DNA from: Desulfobacterales bacterium
GTDB taxonomy: Bacteria > Desulfobacterota > Desulfobacteria > Desulfobacterales > BuS5
DNA length: 5,838 nt
Assembly: GCA_020056865.1 (NCBI GenBank)
Contig: JAGVGX010000004.1
Coordinates: forward strand, 1-5,838
Reading direction: 5' to 3'
Position 1 is the first letter of the stretch; the number at the start of each line of letters is the position of its first letter. The position numbers were made by a program, and so were the translations under genes. This document shows positions 1 through 5,744 of the stretch, in pieces. The notes under the pieces were generated by a model, which searched no databases, was not told the DNA's origin, and saw only the letters and a list, made by a program, of their open reading frames with translations.

Positions 1-453
1 ATGATTCTCACACCTCACCCTGGCGAGATGTCAAGACTTGCTGATATATCTGTTGAACATGTCCAAAAAAACAGGGTTGACTGTGCAAGACAATTTGCAG
101 AAAAACACAACGTTCATCTTGTTTTAAAAGGCGCAAAAACAGTTATTGCACATCCGGACGGGAACGTGTTTATCAACCCTACCGGCAACTCAGGTATGGC
201 CTCAGGCGGTATGGGAGACGTTCTTACAGGAATAATAGCCGGTTTGCTTACTCAAGGCTACTCGATTGAAACATCCATACATGCTGCTGTTTATATCCAT
301 GGAGCAAGTGCGGATGATGTGGCTTCGACTAAAGGCAGGATTGGTTTTCTTGCAACTGACGTTATGGAAGGCATTCCAAACCAGATAGACAAACTTATAA
401 GCGGGTTGAAGAATGATCCCCGACAACATAGTATTGACAACCTGCTCTTTTAA
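1..453 (+). CDS. nnrD: ADP/ATP-dependent NAD(P)H-hydrate dehydratase, C-terminal part (5' end outside window)
   Basis: This is the end of a ribokinase-like NAD(P)H-hydrate dehydratase. The family repairs hydrated NADH/NADPH in the cytoplasm using ADP or ATP. The visible 150 residues open with the family motif TPHPGE (4-9), followed by VLKGAKTVI (41-49) and the nucleotide/anion-hole motif GNSGMASGGMGDVLTG (62-77). D73 sits at the conserved catalytic aspartate position, and HAAVYIHGASAD (94-105) is also typical. The ATG at base 1 is not the true start: in the family TPHPGE lies deep inside the domain, so most of the dehydratase domain is missing upstream. In many bacteria an N-terminal epimerase (NnrE) domain is fused to this one, giving roughly 500 residues. 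Whether that is true here cannot be seen. The 3' end overlaps tsaE by 41 nt, which implies co-transcription. The identification is firm and the length is not. Confidence 0.93.
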   Translation: MILTPHPGEMSRLADISVEHVQKNRVDCARQFAEKHNVHLVLKGAKTVIAHPDGNVFINPTGNSGMASGGMGDVLTGIIAGLLTQGYSIETSIHAAVYIHGASADDVASTKGRIGFLATDVMEGIPNQIDKLISGLKNDPRQHSIDNLLF

Positions 454-904
454 AGAAACATTTATTTTGGGTCAAAAAACAGGAGCCATGGTTTTTTCCG
501 GTTCGGTTATTGCCTTAACAGGTGATCTGGGTTCAGGGAAAACCTCTTTTGTCAAAGGATTGGCTTCAGGGCTTGAAGTTCCTTCAGCTTACCATATCAC
601 AAGTCCTACATATACGATCGTCAATACGTATCCCGGCCGATACCGGTTGTATCATTTAGATCTTTACCGTCTGGTGTGTCCGGTTGATGATGAGGAAATA
701 GGTCTTGATGAAATTATATTCGGCAGACATGTCGTAGCAATTGAATGGGCAAATCGGCTTGCCCCGGATTATATGGCTGAATATCTTTCGATTCATTTTG
801 AAATTCTCAATGATGAATCAAGAAAAATAGATATCCGGGCATATGGGCCTGCGTATGAATGTTTTATCAAGCAATTTAAAAGACAATATTGCCGGAAAGA
901 TTAA
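413..904 (+). CDS. tsaE: tRNA threonylcarbamoyladenosine biosynthesis ATPase TsaE
   Basis: TsaE is the small P-loop ATPase that works with TsaB and TsaD to install t6A37 on ANN-decoding tRNAs. The 163-residue protein has the Walker A motif GDLGSGKT (37-44), then TSPTY (63-67), HLDLYRL (81-87) and VVAIEW (107-112). The Asp of HLDLYRL and the Glu of IEW are the positions known to matter for catalysis in this family. Length is normal, with a slightly longer basic C-terminal tail after about residue 140. The start at 413 is supported because the usual N-terminal segment (LTTCSFKETFILG) follows at once. That start lies 41 nt inside the preceding dehydratase gene and has only a weak purine-rich stretch upstream, so translational coupling is likely. 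The nnr-tsaE pairing is common in bacteria. There is no sign of damage. Confidence 0.95.
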   Translation: MIPDNIVLTTCSFKETFILGQKTGAMVFSGSVIALTGDLGSGKTSFVKGLASGLEVPSAYHITSPTYTIVNTYPGRYRLYHLDLYRLVCPVDDEEIGLDEIIFGRHVVAIEWANRLAPDYMAEYLSIHFEILNDESRKIDIRAYGPAYECFIKQFKRQYCRKD

Positions 905-916
905 AAGATAATGTTC

Positions 917-923
917 AAGGAGA
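917..923 (+). promoter_or_regulatory. Ribosome binding site of lysC
   Basis: AAGGAGA lies 4 nt before the ATG at 928. It decides the start of aspartokinase: the reading frame is open upstream to an ATG at 889, but that one overlaps the end of tsaE, has no such site, and would add 13 residues unlike the family N-terminus. Confidence 0.85.
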
Positions 924-927
924 AATA

Positions 928-2145
928 ATGAGCTTAGTTGTTCAGAAATACGGCGGCACCTCTGTGGCGGATTTAGATAGAATACGCAGTGTCGCTAAAA
1001 GAGTAGTAAAAACCTATGATGAAGGCAATGATTTGGTTGTAGTGCTTTCAGCCATGGCAGGTGTAACGGACAGCATCATTGAAATGGCCACCAGGGTTAC
1101 CTGCTCACCCGACAAGCGGGAACTTGATGTGCTTTTATCAACAGGAGAGCAAACAACGGCAGCGCTGTTGGCCATGACATTATTGTCCATGAATTATCCG
1201 GCCGTTTCTTTGCTGGGATATCAGGCTGAAATCAAAACCAGCAGTGCTTTTGGGAAAGCTCGAATTTTAGGCATTGGTGCTCAGCGTATCAAGGCGCATA
1301 TTAAAAAAAAAAAAATAGTTGTTGTGGCCGGATTTCAAGGAAGCAATGCCAATGGTGATATCACTACGTTGGGCCGCGGGGGGTCAGATACATCTGCGGT
1401 TGCAATTGCTGCAGCAATTCATGCTGATGTTTGTGAAATTTATACAGACGTTAACGGTATCTACACAGCTGATCCGAACCTGTGTGAAAAGGCAAGAAAA
1501 TTAGATAAAATTTCTTATGATGAAATGCTTGAGATGGCCAGTCTTGGGGCAAAAGTTCTCCAGCTTCGTTCTGTTGAGTTTGCTAAAAAATACAATGTCG
1601 CTGTACATGTTAGATCATCATTTTCCAGTGAGGAGGGAACCATGGTAGTTAAAGAGGATTCTGATATGGAACGCCTGGTTGTTTCAGGTGTAACTTGTAA
1701 TAAGAACGAAGCGCGAATTACTTTGAAAAAGGTGCCTGACCAGCCAGGTGTTGCAGCGAAGGTATTTGCACCGATTGCCAAAGCAGGCATTTTGGTTGAT
1801 ATGATTATACAAAATACACGTACAGGCGGAGAAACTGACCTTACGTTTACTGTTCCTGCTACAGATTTTAAAGATGCATTGAAGATATCAAAAAAGATCG
1901 CTAAAAAAATAGGTGCAAAAGAGGTTTTGAGTGCTGAAAATATCGCAAAGGTTTCTGTAACCGGAGTTGGGATGAAAAGCCATTCAGGCGTTGCTGCAAA
2001 AATGTTTGAAGCCCTGTCAAAAGAAAATATCAATATCCGGCTTATCAGTACTTCTGAAATAAGGATCTCCTGTGTCATTGAAGAAAAGTATGCAGAGCTT
2101 GCGGTTCGTGTTTTGCATACCGCATTTGGATTGGATAGTGAATAA
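928..2145 (+). CDS. lysC: Aspartate kinase with two C-terminal ACT domains
   Basis: Aspartokinase phosphorylates L-aspartate with ATP, the first step towards lysine, threonine, methionine and diaminopimelate. The 405-residue protein is typical in length. The N-terminal amino-acid-kinase domain shows KYGGTS (7-12), STGEQ (71-75), TTLGRGGSDTSAVA (146-159) and YTDVNGIYTADP (172-183). Two ACT domains follow, roughly residues 265-335 and 343-403, with VPDQPGVAAKVF (269-280) and SHSGVAAKMF (351-360) as the ligand-binding segments. This is the class that is feedback-inhibited by lysine and/or threonine, although the effector cannot be read from sequence. ATG 928 is chosen because of its AAGGAGA site and family-like N-terminus. 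The gene follows tsaE by 23 nt and probably shares its transcript. Two oddities are listed separately: a 13-A run at codons 126-130 and an internal in-frame start at codon 239. In several deltaproteobacteria cimA follows lysC; here it does not. Confidence 0.97.
   Translation: MSLVVQKYGGTSVADLDRIRSVAKRVVKTYDEGNDLVVVLSAMAGVTDSIIEMATRVTCSPDKRELDVLLSTGEQTTAALLAMTLLSMNYPAVSLLGYQAEIKTSSAFGKARILGIGAQRIKAHIKKKKIVVVAGFQGSNANGDITTLGRGGSDTSAVAIAAAIHADVCEIYTDVNGIYTADPNLCEKARKLDKISYDEMLEMASLGAKVLQLRSVEFAKKYNVAVHVRSSFSSEEGTMVVKEDSDMERLVVSGVTCNKNEARITLKKVPDQPGVAAKVFAPIAKAGILVDMIIQNTRTGGETDLTFTVPATDFKDALKISKKIAKKIGAKEVLSAENIAKVSVTGVGMKSHSGVAAKMFEALSKENINIRLISTSEIRISCVIEEKYAELAVRVLHTAFGLDSE
1303..1315 (+). 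repeat. Homopolymeric A13 tract inside lysC
   Basis: Thirteen consecutive A encode Lys126-Lys129 and the first base of Ile130 of aspartokinase. Loss of one A places TAG directly after the lysines, giving a 129-residue product. Gain of one A gives 14 foreign residues and then TGA. Runs of this length are known to promote transcriptional slippage and replication errors. Whether slippage happens here is not shown. Confidence 0.9.
1631..1644 (+). promoter_or_regulatory. Candidate internal translation start for an aspartokinase regulatory (beta) subunit
   Basis: A perfect AGGAGG (1631-1636) is followed after 5 nt by ATG 1642, in frame with lysC at Met239. Initiation here would give a 167-residue protein with both ACT domains and no kinase domain. 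A second in-frame pair lies just downstream: GAGGA (1654-1658) and ATG 1666 (Met247). Overlapping alpha and beta subunits made this way are established for aspartokinases of Bacillus subtilis (LysC) and Corynebacterium glutamicum. Its use in this organism is inferred. Confidence 0.6.
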
Positions 2146-2159
2146 TGTGTTTAACACAT
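2145..2159. repeat. 15-bp perfect palindrome between lysC and the small ORF
   Basis: ATGTGTT-T-AACACAT begins on the last base of the lysC stop codon: two 7-bp arms around one central base. It has too small a loop and no T-run to act as an intrinsic terminator. The shape is that of a binding site for a dimeric DNA-binding protein. The regulator is unknown and chance is possible, as it is a single copy in the window. Confidence 0.4.
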
Positions 2160-2173
2160 CTAAAAGTGTATTC

Positions 2174-2266
2174 ATGAAAAGGTTTTGCCCTGATCAGTTG
2201 TTGTTTGTTCTTGTCCTTGCAATGATATTTGCAGGCATTATTATTTTCAGATTACTGCAAGGGTAA
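2174..2266 (+). CDS. Possible small single-pass membrane protein (30 aa)
   Basis: A 30-residue reading frame from ATG 2174 starts with a short polar, basic head (MKRFCPDQ). A continuous hydrophobic stretch follows from about residue 9 to 27, including LLFVLVLAMIFAGIIIF, long enough for one membrane helix, and the protein ends RLLQG. The basic head suggests an N-in topology. I do not recognise it. No good Shine-Dalgarno site precedes the ATG; an in-frame GTG at 2147 would add nine residues but is also poorly supported. It lies in the gap between lysC and selA on the same strand, so it could be a real small protein. It could equally be the stump of a longer membrane-anchored protein whose soluble part has been lost. 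The hydrophobic pattern is clear, but expression is not. Confidence 0.4.
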   Translation: MKRFCPDQLLFVLVLAMIFAGIIIFRLLQG

Positions 2267-2310
2267 CTTTTTATTTTAATATATTGAATTGTATTAATTA
2301 AATTTTGCTA

Positions 2311-3744
2311 ATGGAAGAAAAAAAACAGAAATTGTTACTACAGCTTCCCGGTGTTGATCATCTTCTCGACTTGGCTGCTCAGGGTCCATTTTTTTGCGGC
2401 ATTTCAAGATCCGTTCTTGTGGGATCCATTCGAAGCGTATTAAACGGTCTGAGAAATACAATTATAGAAGACAGCCATGAAATAACAGATTCAGATCTTT
2501 CTGATGCATCCGTGTTAACAAGAGTAAAAGAGGAAGTATCTTCGGTATTGGCCCCTTGCCTTGTCAGAACGATTAACGCAACAGGGATTGTTGTTCATAC
2601 CAATCTCGGCAGATCTTTACTCGCAGCTGAAGCGACAACCAACCTCATATCTGTGGCACAAAGTTATTCGAATCTTGAATTTGACCTTTCAAAAGGGGTG
2701 CGTGGCAGCAGGCACGCAATTGTGGAAGATATTTTATGTGAACTTTCCGGAGCAGAAGCTGCCATGGTGGTAAACAATAATGCTGCCGCTGTTTTTATCT
2801 GCCTGGATACGTTGGCAAAAGGGAAAAAAGCGATTGTTTCCCGTGGTGAGCTTGTTGAAATTGGAGGTTCATTCAGAATACCGGACGTGATGGCTAAAAG
2901 TGGGGTAATTTTAAAAGAGGTGGGTACAACAAACCGCACCCATAAAAAAGATTATGAAAATGCAATAGAAGTTGATACGGCGCTTCTATTAAAAGTACAT
3001 ACAAGCAATTACAGCATTGTAGGTTTTACAGCAAGTGTCAGCCTTTTGGACATGGTCTGTCTTGGCAAAAAGTACAATATTCCGGTTATGGAGGACCTGG
3101 GAAGCGGATCTTTTATTGATTTTTCCAGATACGGCCTGTTAAAGGAGCCTACAATTCAAGAATCCGTCAAATCCGGCGTTGATGTGGTTACATTCAGCGG
3201 AGACAAACTTTTGGGTGGCCCTCAGGCAGGCATTATTGTGGGGAAAAAAGATATTGTAGATAACATCAGGAAAAACCCCATAGCCCGAGCCCTGCGTATT
3301 GACAAGCTTACGCTTGCTGCTCTTGAAAGCACACTGAACCTTTACAGAGATCCTGAAAAGGCCGTTGAATCCATACCAACGCTAAGAATGCTGACATGCC
3401 CTCTTGAACAAATTAAAGAAAAAGCAGACATGTTGTTAAACATGCTTAAAGATATCAGTAATGATATCTGTTGTGAAATAGTCGATCGTGATTCACGGGC
3501 AGGAGGTGGTGCATTGCCATTGCTTGAGTTGCCAAGCAAATGCATCTGTGTAGAGATTCATGGGGTATCTGTAAATCAAGTTGTGACCATGATGCGTTTG
3601 AATACACCCCCGGTTATCGGCAGAATAGAAGACAACAGGTTTATTATGGATTTAAGAACCATACAGAACCATGAGCTTACCCAGATTAAAGATGCTTTTG
3701 TAAAACTTATGGCAACAACTTCAAACAGGACAACTTCAAAATGA
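2311..3744 (+). CDS. selA: L-seryl-tRNA(Sec) selenium transferase (selenocysteine synthase)
   Basis: SelA is the PLP enzyme that converts seryl-tRNA(Sec) to selenocysteinyl-tRNA(Sec) with selenophosphate. The 477-residue product is close to the usual bacterial length. An N-terminal tRNA-binding region (about 1-80) is followed by RTINATGIVVHTNLGRSLL (86-104), NLEFDLSKGVRGSR (121-134), VNNNAAAV (154-161) and VSRGELVEIGGSFRIP (176-191). The PLP lysine motif SGDKLLGGPQAG (296-307) has K299 as the expected Schiff-base residue, and PPVIGRIEDNRFIMDLRT (433-450) is near the end. ATG 2311 is preferred; the frame also opens with TTG at 2305, two codons earlier. Neither has a clear ribosome site in the AT-rich leader. 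The stop shares ATGA with the gmhA start. selB, selD and the tRNA-Sec gene, needed for the pathway, are not in the window. The presence of SelA implies that this organism makes selenoproteins. Confidence 0.97.
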   Translation: MEEKKQKLLLQLPGVDHLLDLAAQGPFFCGISRSVLVGSIRSVLNGLRNTIIEDSHEITDSDLSDASVLTRVKEEVSSVLAPCLVRTINATGIVVHTNLGRSLLAAEATTNLISVAQSYSNLEFDLSKGVRGSRHAIVEDILCELSGAEAAMVVNNNAAAVFICLDTLAKGKKAIVSRGELVEIGGSFRIPDVMAKSGVILKEVGTTNRTHKKDYENAIEVDTALLLKVHTSNYSIVGFTASVSLLDMVCLGKKYNIPVMEDLGSGSFIDFSRYGLLKEPTIQESVKSGVDVVTFSGDKLLGGPQAGIIVGKKDIVDNIRKNPIARALRIDKLTLAALESTLNLYRDPEKAVESIPTLRMLTCPLEQIKEKADMLLNMLKDISNDICCEIVDRDSRAGGGALPLLELPSKCICVEIHGVSVNQVVTMMRLNTPPVIGRIEDNRFIMDLRTIQNHELTQIKDAFVKLMATTSNRTTSK

Positions 3745-4325
3745 AAACTGAAAAAGACCTGATACTCGAGATCCTTGGTGAAAGTCTTCGTGTAAAAGAG
3801 CAATGCATCAAGCAAAATATAGATAATATTCTTAGCAGTATAAAAACCATCGCTTCCTGTATTAAATCCGGCAATAAAATCATGATATTTGGCAATGGAG
3901 GAAGTGCTGCTGATGCTCAGCATATTGCCGCTGAATTTGTCAACCGTTTTAAAATAGAAAGGCCGCCTCTGGCCGCTATTGCACTTACCACAGACACATC
4001 TATTATCACCAGCATTGGCAATGACTATAACTTTGATGATATTTTTTCCAAGCAGGTGCAGGCATTGGGGAAAAAAGGGGATGTGGCAATAGGAATCAGT
4101 ACCAGCGGAAATTCTAAAAACGTCATCCAGGCAATGCATGCAGCTAAAAAAATCGGAATGTATACCATGGCAATGACAGGTTCTGGTGGTGAACTTGCCC
4201 GATGCTCGGATATGGTTTTTACTGTTGCGTCTGAAACAACTGCAAGAATCCAGGAGGTGCATATCACCATTGCACATATACTTTGTGAACTTGTTGACAG
4301 AAATCTGTTTCCTGATAGCTTATGA
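3741..4325 (+). CDS. gmhA: D-sedoheptulose-7-phosphate isomerase (phosphoheptose isomerase)
   Basis: GmhA converts sedoheptulose 7-phosphate to D-glycero-D-manno-heptose 7-phosphate, the first step of ADP-heptose supply for the LPS inner core. The 194-residue protein is one SIS domain of normal length. It has the phosphosugar-binding segments GNGGSAADAQHIAAEF (51-66) and ISTSGNSKN (119-127), and the C-terminal EVHITIAHILCELVD (172-186). The metal/active-site set known from GmhA structures appears with the right spacing: H61 and E65, then Q171 and H179. This favours GmhA over the related DnaA-binding DiaA or other SIS proteins. The ATG overlaps the selA stop as ATGA, with AGGA at 3727-3730, so translation is probably coupled to selA. 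No functional link between heptose and selenocysteine synthesis is known to me. The next heptose-pathway genes (hldE/gmhB) are not present here. Confidence 0.93.
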   Translation: MKTEKDLILEILGESLRVKEQCIKQNIDNILSSIKTIASCIKSGNKIMIFGNGGSAADAQHIAAEFVNRFKIERPPLAAIALTTDTSIITSIGNDYNFDDIFSKQVQALGKKGDVAIGISTSGNSKNVIQAMHAAKKIGMYTMAMTGSGGELARCSDMVFTVASETTARIQEVHITIAHILCELVDRNLFPDSL

Positions 4326-4353
4326 TACTTAACCCATGATACGGAACCGATAA

Positions 4354-5310
4354 ATGGCCCATACATTTCAACCCATAGATTTAAGCTGTGTAAAAACATA
4401 TTCGATTTTCAAACGTAAAAGCAAAGTTTCAACGGATGATTTTGCAAGAATATGGAAAAAAGGCGGCCCGTTTTCTGATTTTATTAATTCGCTGCCGGAC
4501 ATCCTTGCTGGCAGGGATATCCGTTTGGTTATCGAATCGGTTGCTACTGCATTTGAACATAATAAAACCGTTGTGTTTGCTATGGGTGCCCATGTTATAA
4601 AGGCAGGTCTGAATCCGATTGTTATTGATCTTATGGAACGCGGTATTATAACTGCTGTTGCCATGAACGGGGCTGGTATTATTCACGATTTTGAGCTTGC
4701 CATGACAGGAAAAACCTCAGAGGATGTTTCAGCCTCCCTTACAGACGGAACATTTGGCATGGCTCATGAGACCTGCACATTTCTCAGTGACGCCATTTGC
4801 ACTGCGGGCATGAAGGATTTAGGTATGGGGGAGGCTGTAGGCATGTCTATAATTCAGCAAAACCTGCCCTTTATAGATAAAAGCATTCTTGCTGCAGGTA
4901 TACGATGCAATGTTCCTGTCACGGTTCATGTTGCATTAGGAACAGACATTATTCATATGCATCCTCAGTTCGATCCCAAAAGCGCGGGCCAGTCAAGCCA
5001 TAGAGATTTTCGAACCTTTGCCTCGATCGTTGCAACATTGGAACAAGGGGTTTATTTTAATGTTGGCTCTGCGGTTATACTTCCTGAAGTTTTTTTAAAA
5101 GCGCTTACACTTGCACGCAATACAGGACATAAAGTAGAAAATATTACCACGGTGAATTTGGATTTCATACGCCATTATCGACCTGAAACCAATGTGGTTC
5201 GTCGGCCGACAGAAAGGGCAGGCAAGGGCGTCAACCTCATCGGCCACCATGAAATCATGCTTCCGCTTTTGGCAGCAGGTATTATTGAAAGAATAAAAAC
5301 GTCTGGTTGA
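4354..5310 (+). CDS. Uncharacterised protein resembling deoxyhypusine synthase, probably without its catalytic lysine
   Basis: The 318-residue soluble protein has no signal peptide or membrane segment. By eye its motif order parallels deoxyhypusine synthase (DHS), an NAD-dependent enzyme that uses spermidine. Residues 73-116 (TVVFAMGAHVIKAG, then NGAGIIHDFELA) match the DHS stretch with a G-x-x-S-N-L-I-x-S-G type loop and TTAGG-x-x-x-D-x-I. VPVTVHVALGTDIIHMHP (187-204) matches the IPVFSPALTDGS...FFHS region, with a His in the equivalent place, and GHHEIMLPLL (297-306) resembles the DHS C-terminal ASLVFPLL. Where DHS has GGGVxKHH with the catalytic lysine, this protein reads NVGSAVILPEVFLKA (236-250). 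It could therefore be a DHS-fold protein with another chemistry. Close relatives seem to be conserved in deltaproteobacteria and planctomycetes, but this is from memory and no function is known to me. It lies 28 nt after gmhA with a weak ribosome site. Tandem TGA TAA stops end it. Confidence 0.75.
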   Translation: MAHTFQPIDLSCVKTYSIFKRKSKVSTDDFARIWKKGGPFSDFINSLPDILAGRDIRLVIESVATAFEHNKTVVFAMGAHVIKAGLNPIVIDLMERGIITAVAMNGAGIIHDFELAMTGKTSEDVSASLTDGTFGMAHETCTFLSDAICTAGMKDLGMGEAVGMSIIQQNLPFIDKSILAAGIRCNVPVTVHVALGTDIIHMHPQFDPKSAGQSSHRDFRTFASIVATLEQGVYFNVGSAVILPEVFLKALTLARNTGHKVENITTVNLDFIRHYRPETNVVRRPTERAGKGVNLIGHHEIMLPLLAAGIIERIKTSG

Positions 5311-5344
5311 TAATTGCACGTTATTTTCCAAATAGTTTAATATT

Positions 5345-5420
5345 GCGCCCGTGGCCCAGGGGATAGGGCGTCAGCCTCCGGAGCTGAAGATCGCTGGTTC
5401 GAATCCAGCCGGGCGCACCA
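5345..5420 (+). tRNA. tRNA-Arg (anticodon CCG), CCA encoded
   Basis: A complete 76-nt cloverleaf can be folded with no mismatch. The acceptor stem is GCGCCCG (5345-5351) with CGGGCGC (5410-5416). The D stem is GCCC/GGGC (5354-5357, 5366-5369) around an 8-nt loop. The anticodon stem is TCAGC/GCTGA (5371-5375, 5383-5387) around CTCCGGA. The variable loop has 5 nt. The T stem is GCTGG/CCAGC around TTCGAAT, then discriminator A and CCA (5418-5420). The anticodon CCG at 5378-5380 reads CGG (arginine). It lies 34 nt after the preceding gene; no clear promoter is visible in that gap, so it may be read from upstream. tRNA 3' ends like this one are common integration sites. Confidence 0.97.
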
Positions 5421-5436
5421 TTTTACAGCAAGGTCA

Positions 5437-5467
5437 AATCTGAACAGTGTCCGACCCAAAGCAGATT
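5437..5467. repeat. Weak inverted repeat just after the tRNA
   Basis: AATCTG (5437-5442) pairs with CAGATT (5462-5467) across 19 nt. An alternative pairing GGTC/GACC (5432-5435, 5453-5456) competes with it. There is no T-run directly after, so this is not a good intrinsic terminator. Confidence 0.25.
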
Positions 5468-5531
5468 AAACTATGTAAAAAATAAATAATCAGTCAGATA
5501 GAAAATTTGCTCATTTCGATTTTTTGGGCAT

Positions 5532-5544
5532 ATAAGCTGCTTAT
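5532..5544. repeat. 13-bp palindrome ATAAGCTGCTTAT
   Basis: Two perfect 6-bp arms (ATAAGC and GCTTAT) flank a central T. As RNA it could form only a short 5-bp stem with a 3-nt loop, and the following TTAAATATAT is not a proper U-run. A protein-binding site or chance is as likely as a terminator. Confidence 0.35.
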
Positions 5545-5579
5545 TTAAATATATATGCGTTATTAATAAAAATTTTTTC

Positions 5580-5609
5580 TTGACATACGAAATAATACTA
5601 AAGAATATA
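5580..5609 (+). promoter_or_regulatory. Candidate promoter (consensus -35, poor -10)
   Basis: TTGACA at 5580-5585 matches the sigma-70 -35 consensus exactly. At the usual 17-18 nt spacing only GAATAT or AATATA (5603-5609) is available, each with half of the -10 consensus positions. The setting is AT-rich and intergenic, and it points towards the right edge of the window, so it may serve a gene outside. Confidence 0.3.
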
Positions 5610-5623
5610 GATTCCAAACAAGT

Positions 5624-5648
5624 AGCCCCAAAAAGGCTCATTCTTTTT
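5624..5648 (+). terminator. Weak hairpin plus T-rich stretch
   Basis: AGCC (5624-5627) pairs with GGCT (5635-5638) around the 7-nt loop CCAAAAA, and TTCTTTTT follows at 5641-5648. The stem is only 4 bp, so this is a poor intrinsic terminator. Its position shortly after the candidate promoter at 5580 would fit a very short leader RNA. Confidence 0.2.
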
Positions 5649-5666
5649 AAAGATGCAATCTATCGT

Positions 5667-5744
5667 CCATATGTAAATTATTTTTAATCAACAGTTGTGC
5701 AGAGCTAAAAAATAACATTTTTATTATCAAATAGTTACATATGG
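5667..5744. repeat. 10-bp perfect inverted repeat CCATATGTAA / TTACATATGG
   Basis: CCATATGTAA (5667-5676) and its exact reverse complement (5735-5744) are separated by 58 nt. The spacer also holds the small palindrome CAACAGTTG (5689-5697). The right arm overlaps a second inverted repeat partner (5731-5738 with 5808-5815), so the two pairings exclude each other. Confidence 0.6.

Noticed and set aside
889..927. N-terminal extension of lysC from ATG 889
   Set aside because: It would overlap tsaE, lacks a ribosome site and adds residues unlike aspartokinases; ATG 928 has AAGGAGA and begins at the family N-terminus.
1515..2078. Long antisense open frame (187 codons) over the 3' half of lysC
   Set aside because: It lies wholly opposite the highly conserved ACT region of aspartokinase, has no recognisable motif or ribosome site, and its openness follows from codon use on the other strand.
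3576..4277. Antisense open frame (233 codons) over selA end and gmhA
   Set aside because: The sense strand encodes two well-conserved enzymes here; the antisense product is Cys/His/Ser-rich and resembles no family.
4323..4325. TGA of gmhA as a selenocysteine codon, since selA is next to it
   Set aside because: GmhA already has its full family length, and no extended conserved domain or convincing SECIS hairpin follows.
5308..5313. TGA of the DHS-like gene as a selenocysteine codon
   Set aside because: TAA follows immediately in frame, so readthrough would add one residue only.
5311..5344. Dedicated tRNA promoter with TTGCAC and TAATAT
   Set aside because: The TAATAT hexamer (5338-5343) abuts the tRNA, so transcription would start inside it, and TTGCAC matches the -35 consensus at only three positions.
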